A stretch of 64,000 nt of DNA from the NCBI RefSeq assembly GCF_000014945.1, contig NC_008553.1, positions 124,001 to 188,000 on the forward strand. The letters run 5' to 3'. This document shows, piece after piece, positions 55,143-63,120 of the stretch. A program made the position numbers and the translations under genes. This DNA is from Methanothrix thermoacetophila PT (lineage in GTDB: Archaea; Halobacteriota; Methanosarcinia; Methanotrichales; Methanotrichaceae). The stretch's first letter is position 1. The number at the start of each line of letters is the position of its first letter. The notes beneath the pieces were generated by a model. That model searched no databases. It had not been told where the DNA came from and was given only the letters and a program-made list of their open reading frames with translations.

Positions 55143-55434
55143 ACAGTGTCAATGAATCTCTTTGGGGAGAACTCTTTCCATCAAGGTATAAAACAGTATC
55201 TGGAGTCGTGGATGCCCTGAAGATCTTGGCTATGTGAATGCTGGAGAGATGCCATCCTCTGCACAGCGCTAGCTTCTTATTTCCTTTGATGGTGTCCTGC
55301 TGCCCCCTGCACTTCCAGAAGGTTGCTCTATGAGATGCCCCACCTGTCCTTGCATCCAAACGAAGAGATTATCTAGTGGGACGCCAACCTGCAGATTTCA
55401 AAGGATCGAATCGAGGGGAGAAAAGGTCGTAGTC

Positions 55435-56505
55435 ATGATTTCGAAAGAGGAGATTTTGGAGATACTGAATGGGTATGATCTGAAGAACATCACAATAGCC
55501 ACGGTCTGCTCCCACAGCAGCCTTCAGATATTTCACGGCGCGAAACAGGAGGGCTTCAGGACTCTCGGCATATGTATAGGTCCGCCCCCGAGGTTCTATG
55601 ATGCCTTCCCTCTCGCAAAGCCGGATGCATTTATATCGCTGGACAGTTATAAAGCCATGCTGGATGAGAGCGACCGTCTGATCGATGAGAACGCCATAAT
55701 AATACCACACGGCTCGATGGTCGAGTATCTCGGCATCCAGAACTTCGAAGCTCTGCCTGTGCCGACCTTTGGGAACAGAAGATGCCTCGCCTGGGAGAGC
55801 GACCGCGAGATGGAGCGAGAGTGGCTTCTCAGGGCTGGTGTGAACGTCCCCATGAGGTTCGAGAACGCCGAGCTGATAGACAGGCCTGTCATAGTCAAGT
55901 ACCACGGCGCCAAGGGCGGAAAGGGGTTCTTCATAGCAAAGAATAAGGAAGAGTTCCAGTCGAAGATCCAGCAGGGACAGAAATACACCATACAGGAGTT
56001 CATCTTAGGAACAAGATACTACATACATTTCTTCTACTCTCCCATAAGGGAGAAGGGCTACCGTCTGAGGAAGGGCACACTCGACATGCTCGGGATCGAC
56101 AGGCGTGTGGAATCAAATGCTGACGAGATATTCAGGATAGGATCGGTGAACGAGCTCGAGGCTGCAGGGATATACCCCAGCTTCGTCGTGACCGGGAACC
56201 TGCCGCTGGTTCTGCGAGAGTCGCTTCTTCCGAAGGTATTCGACCTCGGCGAGAGGGTCGTCGAGACGTCGATAGAGTTATTTGGCGGCATGGTGGGTCC
56301 GTTTAGCCTCGAGACGATAGTGACCGACGATCTGGACTTCAAGGTCTTCGAGATATCTGCAAGAATCGTTGCAGGTACAAACCTCTTCATAAGCGGATCG
56401 CCATATTCTGATCTCATTGAGAAGGGCCTCTCCACAGGAAGGAGAATCGCCCAGGAGATCGCGCTCGCGAGAAGCATGGGGGCGCTTGGAGAGGTCATAA
56501 GCTGA
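55435..56505 (+). CDS. purP: FAICAR synthetase PurP (formate-dependent)
   Basis: 356 residues of an ATP-grasp enzyme. TVCSHSSLQIFHGAKQEGF, PVIVKYHGAKGGKGFFIA (the ATP-grasp loop) and EISARIVAGTNLF are PurP blocks. It makes FAICAR from AICAR, formate and ATP, replacing PurH in archaea. ATG 55435 was chosen; upstream codons in frame from 55330 do not look like the family. Confidence 0.95.
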   Translation: MISKEEILEILNGYDLKNITIATVCSHSSLQIFHGAKQEGFRTLGICIGPPPRFYDAFPLAKPDAFISLDSYKAMLDESDRLIDENAIIIPHGSMVEYLGIQNFEALPVPTFGNRRCLAWESDREMEREWLLRAGVNVPMRFENAELIDRPVIVKYHGAKGGKGFFIAKNKEEFQSKIQQGQKYTIQEFILGTRYYIHFFYSPIREKGYRLRKGTLDMLGIDRRVESNADEIFRIGSVNELEAAGIYPSFVVTGNLPLVLRESLLPKVFDLGERVVETSIELFGGMVGPFSLETIVTDDLDFKVFEISARIVAGTNLFISGSPYSDLIEKGLSTGRRIAQEIALARSMGALGEVIS

Positions 56506-56509
56506 ATGA

Positions 56510-56545
56510 TGTACCACCTCACCCTGAATGGTGAAGCCGACTGCG
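56510..56545 (-). repeat. Degenerate TnpB 3'-end-like motif
   Basis: CCACCTCACCCTGAATGGTG resembles the complement of the 3' end of TnpB relics (ACCCTACCCTGAAGGGTAGGG), after which GAAGCC follows. Weak; the hairpin is imperfect. Confidence 0.3.
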
Positions 56546-56650
56546 CTTCGACTGCTTTCGACATTCGATGCTCGTCGATGCCTTTCGATGCTGTCGAGAG
56601 CGGTCGAAGATCTCTCGATCGGCCATCTGTAATACAGAAATAGAAATGTG

Positions 56651-56730
56651 TGTCTGATTGGGGATTGAGCGTCTCCGACATCCAATAGCAGCAATCCACA
56701 GAATTTCTGAATTCAGCTCTCATTCGGACT
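56651..56730 (+). repeat. 82-bp element, copy 6
   Basis: Begins TGTCTGATTGGGGATTGAGC and ends CTCTCATTCGGACTG. The core GACATCCAATAGCAGCAATC and TCTGAATTCAGCTC match copies 1 and 3. Confidence 0.75.
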
Positions 56731-56787
56731 GCCCATGCTGAGCACAGGAAAAGCTTATCTTCAGACATCCTCATAGCAGGAGCCACC

Positions 56788-57981
56788 ATGTCTGGCCTGT
56801 TTGAGATATTCCGGGAGGCAACACTCCTGCAATGCGGATTTCTGGAGAAGCTGCTTCGTCTCGATATGTCTGAGGTTGCGTCTTTCTCAGAGTCGCTGGC
56901 ATCTTTCCTGAGCGATACCGAGAGGAACAAATTCGTCTATGGGCTTGCTGCAGGCAGAAGCGCCCTCTCGCTGTACAGCTTCCTTCAGCTCCTGCAGAAC
57001 CACTTCGACAATATCTTCCCGTGCACGCTGGAGGATCCAGTCCAGAGGCACTTCAATCCGAGGAAGATGAATCTGGGGATAGCGGTCTCGGGCTCGGGAG
57101 AGACCCCATCTGTGAACAAGTACATCGAGGATGTCATGGGCCAGGGAGGCGAGATCAAACTGATCACAGCCAACAGAAACGGCACAGCGTACAGGCTCGT
57201 GGAGGATTACAAGAACGGCACCATACTTGTGATAGAGGGGAGGACGAAGTACAGCACCGACAAGGAGAGACGCTCTCGGCTATCGCCACTGGGCACGGAG
57301 TTCGAGCTCGAGGTCCTGGCGTTCCTCAACGCCCTCTTCAAGGATATCCAGGCGAGGCTTGATGGCCACCATGATGATCGATGTCCTGAGTACTGCTCCA
57401 CGATCCAGGACTTCGAGGAGAACGGAAGGCTCATAGCTGATATGGATCAGGAGCATCTCGAGAGGTGGTTTGGCAGGCTCTTTCCGAGGTCGGGGCGCTA
57501 TGTCATTGGAGGTGTCGGCAGATCCGGGCTTGTCGCGAGGGCATTCGAGATGAGGTTCACGCATCTGAACAAGATAAGCTACTGGGAGAGAGACTTCAAC
57601 ACGCCAAGCTTCCAGATAGGGGATGTGTACATACCGATAACAGGCGGGGGTAACACCTACGAGGCGCTTGAGGGCGCGAGGAACGCGTTCAGGAACGGCG
57701 CGGACGTGATGCCGATCACCGCGAACAGTGGGTCGAACCTGATGGCGCTTGTGAGGGAGAAAGGCAGGCTTGATGATGTTGTTTTCATACCTGTGAAGAA
57801 GGACTATGAGGGTCTCTTTAAGGGCAACAGAAGCACCACAAGCTGGCTGGTATCCGAGTTCACGAAGTACAGGTACCCGATATTCGAGATAAACACATCC
57901 ATATTCACAAACAGTGTCGTCGCGGTGGGCGCTGAGTTCCTGGGCATAGTCGAGGCCGGGATGCGCAGGCTCCACGTTTAG
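56788..57981 (+). CDS. Tandem SIS-domain protein (phosphohexuloisomerase-like)
   Basis: 397 residues with two SIS sugar-isomerase domains. The first reads KFVYGLAAGRSALSLYSFLQ and LGIAVSGSGETPSVNKYIED; the second YVIGGVGRSGLVARAFEMR and GDVYIPITGGGNTYEALEG. Single-domain relatives are 6-phospho-3-hexuloisomerases of formaldehyde and pentose metabolism. The second half looks more canonical, and the first may be regulatory. A two-domain sugar-phosphate-binding regulator is the alternative. Confidence 0.75.
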   Translation: MSGLFEIFREATLLQCGFLEKLLRLDMSEVASFSESLASFLSDTERNKFVYGLAAGRSALSLYSFLQLLQNHFDNIFPCTLEDPVQRHFNPRKMNLGIAVSGSGETPSVNKYIEDVMGQGGEIKLITANRNGTAYRLVEDYKNGTILVIEGRTKYSTDKERRSRLSPLGTEFELEVLAFLNALFKDIQARLDGHHDDRCPEYCSTIQDFEENGRLIADMDQEHLERWFGRLFPRSGRYVIGGVGRSGLVARAFEMRFTHLNKISYWERDFNTPSFQIGDVYIPITGGGNTYEALEGARNAFRNGADVMPITANSGSNLMALVREKGRLDDVVFIPVKKDYEGLFKGNRSTTSWLVSEFTKYRYPIFEINTSIFTNSVVAVGAEFLGIVEAGMRRLHV

Positions 57982-58022
57982 CGGATGCTCCGGAGACGCT
58001 GCATCACCACGCTGGAGGCAGC

Positions 58023-58562
58023 ATGAAGATACTCCTAATATCTGATACACATCTTGATCGCATTTCCGAGGAGCTTCTGAAAACCCTGTCCGGATACGAT
58101 ATGATACTGCATGCGGGCGATCTCGTCAGCATGGAGGTCTACACCGATCTTAAGACTCTCGGGGAGACGCATGCGGTGGCTGGAAACTCTGATCATCCGG
58201 ATGTCAGGAGATCACTGCCAGAGCGTCTGAAGCTTGATATCGAGGGGCTGCGCGTGGGCATCATACACAGACCATCACACTCGCCCGATTCCCCTGGTAT
58301 ATCCCTGATGGCAAGAGAGATGGATGTGGATCTGCTCGTCTTTGGTCATTTCCACAAGCCGGTATTCGAGCGCGATGGAAGTCGGATGATGGTGTGTCCG
58401 GGGAGCCCCACATGCCCCAGGCTGTCTCCACCATCCGTCGCAGAGCTCCTCGTGGAGGGTGGAAGGGCATCGATCAGGATCGTGCCAGTGGGAAGGCCTA
58501 TGTGCGGCTACCTCCGGTTTGCTGAGACGCTTTATCTGAATGGATCTTCTGGCCAATGTTGA
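58023..58562 (+). CDS. YfcE/MJ0936-type metallophosphodiesterase
   Basis: 179 residues. LISDTHLD, LHAGDLVS, GNSDHPDVR and VFGHFHKPVF are the metal-binding motifs of the calcineurin-like YfcE/MJ0936 group. They hydrolyse phosphodiesters in vitro; the natural substrate is unknown. It lies 42 bp downstream of the tandem SIS gene and may share its transcript. Confidence 0.9.
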   Translation: MKILLISDTHLDRISEELLKTLSGYDMILHAGDLVSMEVYTDLKTLGETHAVAGNSDHPDVRRSLPERLKLDIEGLRVGIIHRPSHSPDSPGISLMAREMDVDLLVFGHFHKPVFERDGSRMMVCPGSPTCPRLSPPSVAELLVEGGRASIRIVPVGRPMCGYLRFAETLYLNGSSGQC

Positions 58563-58973
58563 GCGATGGTCGGATTTGGTAAGATCTCACAGGACGGGGG
58601 ATGCTATTGGTGTGACTTCCTCTCCTGAAGATTGGAGCTTGTGCCCTGCTAACCCCTATGAGAGCCCTATGAGAGCATGTCCAGTTTGCTCAAGAGCGAA
58701 GCGATTAATTTATTCCAGACAACGACCAAGAGATGACCATACACTCATACCGAAAGCCTTCGCACCCCCTTTTAGGCACCTGCTCATCCCGTGTCCAGTA
58801 ACGTCTGGCCTCAGCATAGGGAGATAAAATCTTATATAACATATGCCAGAGATGAGAGACACATTTATGATATTGTTAAATTGAGCTAATGGATGCGGGA
58901 TGGCAGTGCTGAAGAGAGCCCAGGCTGTGCATGCTGAAGCATGTAGTGCTCATGAAGATCGGGTTATGGGATA
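58563..58973. other. Intergenic region before the winged-helix gene
   Basis: About 410 bp without a gene. It holds a joined IS-end motif (58612-58652), a 12-bp tandem duplication of CCCTATGAGAG (around 58656-58680), a TATA box TTATATAA (58832-58839) and a 110-nt leader of the following gene. The leader has a tiny frame MDAGWQC and a CATGC/GCATG hairpin near 58930. Confidence 0.5.
58612..58652. repeat. IS200/IS605-type miniature end relic (copy c)
   Basis: GTGACTTCCTCTCCTGAAG joined to ATTGGAGCTTGTGCCCTGCT, the same junction as at 5996-6035. Looks like the two ends of an IS605-type element fused with the gene deleted. Confidence 0.45.
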
Positions 58974-59240
58974 ATGACGCTGAAAAGAGACAAGCTGAGC
59001 ATAATATCTGAGATACTTCAGAAATGCATTGGTGGTGCCACGAAAACCGCTATAGTCTACCAGGTAAACCTGAACTTCAAGACGGTTAATCCATACCTGG
59101 ATCTTCTGATCGCCCGTGGTCTTATTGAGATCTCTCAGGGCTCGACTGTGACATACACAACGACCGAGAAGGGCATCAAGCTGCTTGAGGATCTGAAAAG
59201 AGTGCATGATGTTCTGAAAGAGACATCCGAGCAGGATTAA
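58974..59240 (+). CDS. Winged-helix DNA-binding protein (HTH_45 type)
   Basis: 88 residues, almost entirely one winged helix: SIISEILQKCIGGATKTAIVYQVNLNFKTVNPYL then LIARGLIEI and the wing TVTYTTTEKGIKLL (all given in part). This is the common archaeal PF14947-type stand-alone regulator. Its target is unknown. A TATA box about 135 nt upstream implies a leader of over 100 nt. Confidence 0.9.
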   Translation: MTLKRDKLSIISEILQKCIGGATKTAIVYQVNLNFKTVNPYLDLLIARGLIEISQGSTVTYTTTEKGIKLLEDLKRVHDVLKETSEQD

Positions 59241-59415
59241 CTGAGTTCTGCATGCATCAAACTGCGTCCTCTGAAGAAGACGATATGCGATCAACTCCGC
59301 GCATCTTTTTCTGCAGCAGATTCCAGAGGGCGCAGATTAGTGAAGTCTGCTCTGCTCGCAGCGTCATAGAGCGACCTTCTGGTGTCGGAGCAGTGGGAAC
59401 TCCATTACATTCTAT

Positions 59416-59449
59416 CCCGAAGCTTGGAGTTTGCGCCCTCCTCTTTATC
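59416..59449. repeat. IS-end-like motif (copy d)
   Basis: CCCGAAGCTTGGAGTTTGCG followed by CCCTCCTCT, similar to copies b and e. It lies at the 3' end of nep1. Confidence 0.4.
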
Positions 59450-60128
59450 AGGATGGAGCCGACGCCTCCAGAACATGATTCTCGTAGTTGACGAGTATCT
59501 CAGATGCCACGGTCCAGACCGAGAGGCTCTCTTCGTAGATCGATATCGTATCGTCCGCTTCTGAGAGAACATCGCTTATGAACTCCCCCTTCGGAAAGCC
59601 GCCGAGTATGAAGAGAGCGTTATCACACTCCTTCACGTAATCGCTGAGCCTGACCCTTCTGCCCTTCGGTGATAGAAGGATGACCTTTTCGTGCGGGATC
59701 TCACCTATGCATGCGCCGATATCACGATCCCTCTGCATCACAATGAGAGGCTCCCTTTCAGGAACACTGCCCTTCTCAAAGAGGCTCTCCATGAGACCCA
59801 CAAACCGGGGATAGTTCTTGGGTATCCTTGTCGTTGGGTCTATGGTGATCATCTCGTTATTTCTGGTATGGATATAAACCCTGAGCTGACCCACCCTGTT
59901 CAGGACAGATTCCAGCGCCACAAGAAGAAAGACATGGACTATATCCGGCCTCCCGCGGCGATCTCCCATGGGGAGAGCCCGCATCGCTGAGTGATGAAGA
60001 CTTGCATCAAGAATACTCTTCGCCGGTGATTTGTTCCGCTTCCTGGCGTTGAGCCGCACCGCCGGATACCCCACGATCTCTCTGGGCACGAGCTCCAGCT
60101 CAGAATCCGCAAGCAACATGCTAATCAT
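59448..60128 (-). CDS. nep1: rRNA pseudouridine methyltransferase Nep1
   Basis: 226 residues. LDASLHHSAMRALPMGDRRGRPDIVH is the Nep1/Emg1 core (given in part), with VYIHTRNNEMITIDPTTRIPKNY and RFVGLMESLFEKG. It methylates a pseudouridine in the 16S rRNA of the small subunit. The ATG 60128 has GGAGGT 7 nt before it, within a sequence that also forms the 3' end of a TnpB relic. Confidence 0.95.
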   Translation of the reverse strand: MISMLLADSELELVPREIVGYPAVRLNARKRNKSPAKSILDASLHHSAMRALPMGDRRGRPDIVHVFLLVALESVLNRVGQLRVYIHTRNNEMITIDPTTRIPKNYPRFVGLMESLFEKGSVPEREPLIVMQRDRDIGACIGEIPHEKVILLSPKGRRVRLSDYVKECDNALFILGGFPKGEFISDVLSEADDTISIYEESLSVWTVASEILVNYENHVLEASAPS

Positions 60129-60303
60129 AACTGTGACCTCCTCCCCGCCCTGAAGGGCAGGGCTTCCTCACTTCGACTGTGCCGAAGCTAGTCGAAGTCT
60201 TCACTGACGTATCTCCACAGGCTCTAGTCCGAGGGTGAGTATGTTCTTCGTTGCGTACGGGCTTACCCCAAAGATGGGAGCTTGCGCCCTGCTGCCTCTA
60301 CAG
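60129..60303 (-). mobile_element. Internally deleted IS200/IS605-type element
   Basis: From right to left on the minus strand: the presumed left-end motif (60266-60303, AAGATGGGAGCTTGCGCCCT), a short TnpB C-terminal remnant (60201-60262, YATKNILTLGLEPVEIRQ then stop), a spacer, and the 3' hairpin GAAGCCCTGCCCTTCAGGGC with GGGGAGGAGGTCAC (60128-60165). The catalytic body is gone. Confidence 0.6.
60201..60262 (-). pseudogene. tnpB: TnpB C-terminal remnant
   Basis: About 18 codons, YATKNILTLGLEPVEIRQ, then stop. They resemble the stretch after the last RuvC Asp of TnpB (NAxxNILxLGL). Nothing else of the gene survives. Confidence 0.55.
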
Positions 60304-60367
60304 CATCTCCAGAACGCCTGACCGGAACTCTTGCGTCTCCTGTGCCTGAATTCGAAGCGGCCTGCTG

Positions 60368-61105
60368 CTACAGCACTATTGACATCATGTCATGCGCAAG
60401 CGGCCATCTCTTTACAGCCTCATCGTGCGGCGGATAGAGATGGCTCAGGTGCGTCAGCACCGTCTGCCTGGCGTTCAGTCTGTGCGCCAGGGAGATAGCC
60501 TCATCAGCGTTCATGTGCTTGTTTAGTTTGTAGCCGGGTGGCATTATCGCATCCGCGATGAAGAGATCTGCATCTCTCATGATATCCAGGCTCTCCTCGG
60601 ATAGCGCATCATTCGTATCACTTGTTATGACAACCCTCTTACCACCAGCGGAAACCAGCACCCCCATCGTCTCGACCGGTGGATGGTTCACCTCGAAGAG
60701 CGTGAATTCCATGCCGGCGATCTCGAAGGGCTCCAGGGGCTCCACATCATGCCGCTGGGGTCTCAGGAAATAGAGGTAACTGATTACGTAGTCCAGGGTG
60801 CTGCGGGTTGCGTATACGGGCACATGGTTCTGAACCCTGTGAAAGTCGCCGAAGCCGGCATAGTGATCGTAATGCGCATGCGTCCAGATGACTGCATCCA
60901 CCTTGCTTATGCCCATCTTGATGAGCTGCCATCGAAGATCAGGGCTCGTATCAATAAGCACCCTTCCCTCGTCGTTCTCCAGAAGTATCGAGAACCTGAG
61001 CCGTCGGCTCCTCCCACCATTGAGTGCATCGACGCATGTGGGACATCTGCATCCTATCTTCGGCGTGCCTATCGCATCACCGGTTCCCAGCATCACGACT
61101 CTCAT
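60368..61105 (-). CDS. PhnP-like metallo-beta-lactamase-fold hydrolase
   Basis: 245 residues. The metal motif THAHYDHYAG, TSDTND and the late THLSHLYPPHDE are those of the PhnP-like phosphodiesterase group of the MBL fold; CRCPTCVD near residue 20 adds a metal-binding pair as in PhnP. The substrate is probably a cyclic phosphate, but no phn genes are near. Its start overlaps the AAA gene by 4 bp. Confidence 0.88.
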   Translation of the reverse strand: MRVVMLGTGDAIGTPKIGCRCPTCVDALNGGRSRRLRFSILLENDEGRVLIDTSPDLRWQLIKMGISKVDAVIWTHAHYDHYAGFGDFHRVQNHVPVYATRSTLDYVISYLYFLRPQRHDVEPLEPFEIAGMEFTLFEVNHPPVETMGVLVSAGGKRVVITSDTNDALSEESLDIMRDADLFIADAIMPPGYKLNKHMNADEAISLAHRLNARQTVLTHLSHLYPPHDEAVKRWPLAHDMMSIVL

Positions 61106-62379
61106 AAAGCCACTCTGCCTCTGTGCTCCCTGATCCTGTGCTCGAAGTCCTCTATGGCGCGCAGGAGATCGATGTGCTTGAGAGTTTTGCGGTCCTCCAG
61201 AAGTGCATTCAGCATAGCCTCGCGGACAACCAGGCGCAGATCCGAGCCGGAGTAACCATCGGTCAGGCTCGCGATCTCATCAATATCCACCTCTGCATCT
61301 ATCTTTGAGAGGATCTTCTCTAGGATCCTGCGGCGCATGAGCTCATCAGGCAGCGGAAAGTCCAAGACCTTATCGAACCTGCGCCAGGCAGCATAGTCGA
61401 GAAGCTGTGGATGATTCGTTGCAGCTATGAACAGGACGCCATCCTCTACCAGGCTTATCTCATCGATCGCCTTCAGGAGCGTGTTGACCGCCCGCTTGAT
61501 CGCGCCGTGCTCATCTGAGGTTCTCGTCTTCGCGACGAAGTCGAACTCATCCACAAAGAGGACGCATGGGCTGAGCCGCTTGGCCAGATCGAAGACCTTG
61601 TCGATGTTCTTTGAGGTCTCACCCAGGTACTGGCTGGTGATCATCGAGAGCCTGACCTCTATGAGGGGTAGGCCAAGCCACTCTGCAATCGCCCTCGCGG
61701 TCGTCGTCTTCCCCGTGCCGGGAGAGCCAACGAAGAGGCTCTTTCCGATCTCCCTCAGCCCAACCCTGCGAAGGTATTCCCTGTGCTCTATAGCCTTCTC
61801 TATCTTCGATATCTCGGCCCTCTGCTCATCTGTAAGCACCAGATCCCCGATGCGCTCTCTGATATCCTCAGGCGATTTTATCTGGACGAGCTTAAGCATA
61901 TCCTCTGAGTCCTGTACAGACTCCTGAAGCTCCTTGATCCTAGCCTCGATCCACTCGCGGTCCGCGAATCTCGGCTTGTTTGCACGTCTTGCCTCTGCGT
62001 AGCTGACATCGAGATGATCGTAGTTCTCATAATAGTAAGCAAGAACAGGGTTCGATCTCACCCGCTCGATGCCCTCCCTGGCGAACCACCTCGCACCAAG
62101 ATCAAACACTGTGAGCCTCAGCTGGGATCCGAACTCCTCTATATCGATGAACGGGAGGCGCTTCGCGATGCTTCTCACGTCATTTATGCTGTATATTTTC
62201 TCAACATCAGATATGGTGACGTAGATGGGGCGTTTCACTCCCCTGTGCTCCGGGTCGAAGTAGTGCTTTCTTATCCTTGATGGCAGGTCGTCCTCTGTGA
62301 GACTCTCAAACCTGTTGTATATCTCTGCTGTAAGCAGGAGCTCGGTCACCTCTACAGAACCGGGTATCTCGGAACCCAT
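61102..62379 (-). CDS. AAA+ ATPase with novel N-terminal domain
   Basis: 425 residues. Residues 1-175 form an N-terminal domain without a recognised family. The AAA core (about 205-360) has Walker A GSPGTGKTTTAR, Walker B CVLFVDEFD, sensor 1 AATNHPQLLD and an Arg-rich box RRFDKVLDF; a C-terminal lid follows. The core resembles classical AAA proteins of the CDC48/FtsH group, single-ring type. Function unknown; coupling with the PhnP-like gene suggests a shared task. Confidence 0.85.
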   Translation of the reverse strand: MGSEIPGSVEVTELLLTAEIYNRFESLTEDDLPSRIRKHYFDPEHRGVKRPIYVTISDVEKIYSINDVRSIAKRLPFIDIEEFGSQLRLTVFDLGARWFAREGIERVRSNPVLAYYYENYDHLDVSYAEARRANKPRFADREWIEARIKELQESVQDSEDMLKLVQIKSPEDIRERIGDLVLTDEQRAEISKIEKAIEHREYLRRVGLREIGKSLFVGSPGTGKTTTARAIAEWLGLPLIEVRLSMITSQYLGETSKNIDKVFDLAKRLSPCVLFVDEFDFVAKTRTSDEHGAIKRAVNTLLKAIDEISLVEDGVLFIAATNHPQLLDYAAWRRFDKVLDFPLPDELMRRRILEKILSKIDAEVDIDEIASLTDGYSGSDLRLVVREAMLNALLEDRKTLKHIDLLRAIEDFEHRIREHRGRVAL

Positions 62380-62514
62380 CTTCAGAACTCCGTTCAGAAC
62401 TGGAGGTAACTGGTGGCCTATAAAAAGAGATAAACCTTTCCGTTCGCCTCAGGAATGCTCAAGGGCCTGCTAGATCAGCGACCGACCCACAGATATTTAT
62501 TTCTCCACTGCAGA

Positions 62515-63120
62515 TCAGAAAAGCTTCATAAGCTCCTCTGCTATTATTCTGTATCCGTCCTCGTTGGGGTGATCGAGGCCAGGCAGCACAAGCGATTCGA
62601 GCGGCATGCCGGATCTCACACGCACCATCCATGCTGCATAAACATCGACGAATCCCACGCCCATTGCAGCCGCGACCTCACCTATTGCACTGTAGTAATC
62701 GAGCACGAGCTTATCGTAATAGGGGGTGAGCAGGGGCTGTGAGCTCAGAAGGATTATCTCGCTGCAGCACTCCGAGAGAATTATCTCCACCATCCTCGAG
62801 AGATTCGCTCTGAACTCATCCAGACCGATTCCGTAGGCTGCGTCGTTGATGCCAAAGTTTATCGTGACCAGGTCGGGCCTGTGATAGAGGACAGAATGCT
62901 CCAGGCGCGCCAGGCCGTCTCTCGTTGTATCCCCTGAGACCCCCTCGTTGTGCATCTCTATCCTGGCATCAGGGTACTTCTCCTGCAGCGCCTGCTTCCA
63001 GAAGTACGGGAAGCCATGCCTCACCGCATACCCGGCTGTGATCGAGTCGCCGAATGCGACTATCACGACATCGCATCCAGATCTCAGTGCATTGACTGTG
63101 CGTCTGGTGAACTGACTCAT
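62515..63120 (-). CDS. GDSL/SGNH-family esterase, cytoplasmic
   Basis: 201 residues. VAFGDSITAGYAVRHGFPYF is block I with the catalytic Ser in GDS; GVSGDTTRDG block II; TINFGINDAAYG block III with Gly-Asn/Asp; LDHPNEDGY block V with His and Asp. No signal peptide. A small-molecule or acyl-ester hydrolase; the substrate is unknown. It overlaps trpA by 4 bp (ATGA). Confidence 0.9.
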   Translation of the reverse strand: MSQFTRRTVNALRSGCDVVIVAFGDSITAGYAVRHGFPYFWKQALQEKYPDARIEMHNEGVSGDTTRDGLARLEHSVLYHRPDLVTINFGINDAAYGIGLDEFRANLSRMVEIILSECCSEIILLSSQPLLTPYYDKLVLDYYSAIGEVAAAMGVGFVDVYAAWMVRVRSGMPLESLVLPGLDHPNEDGYRIIAEELMKLF

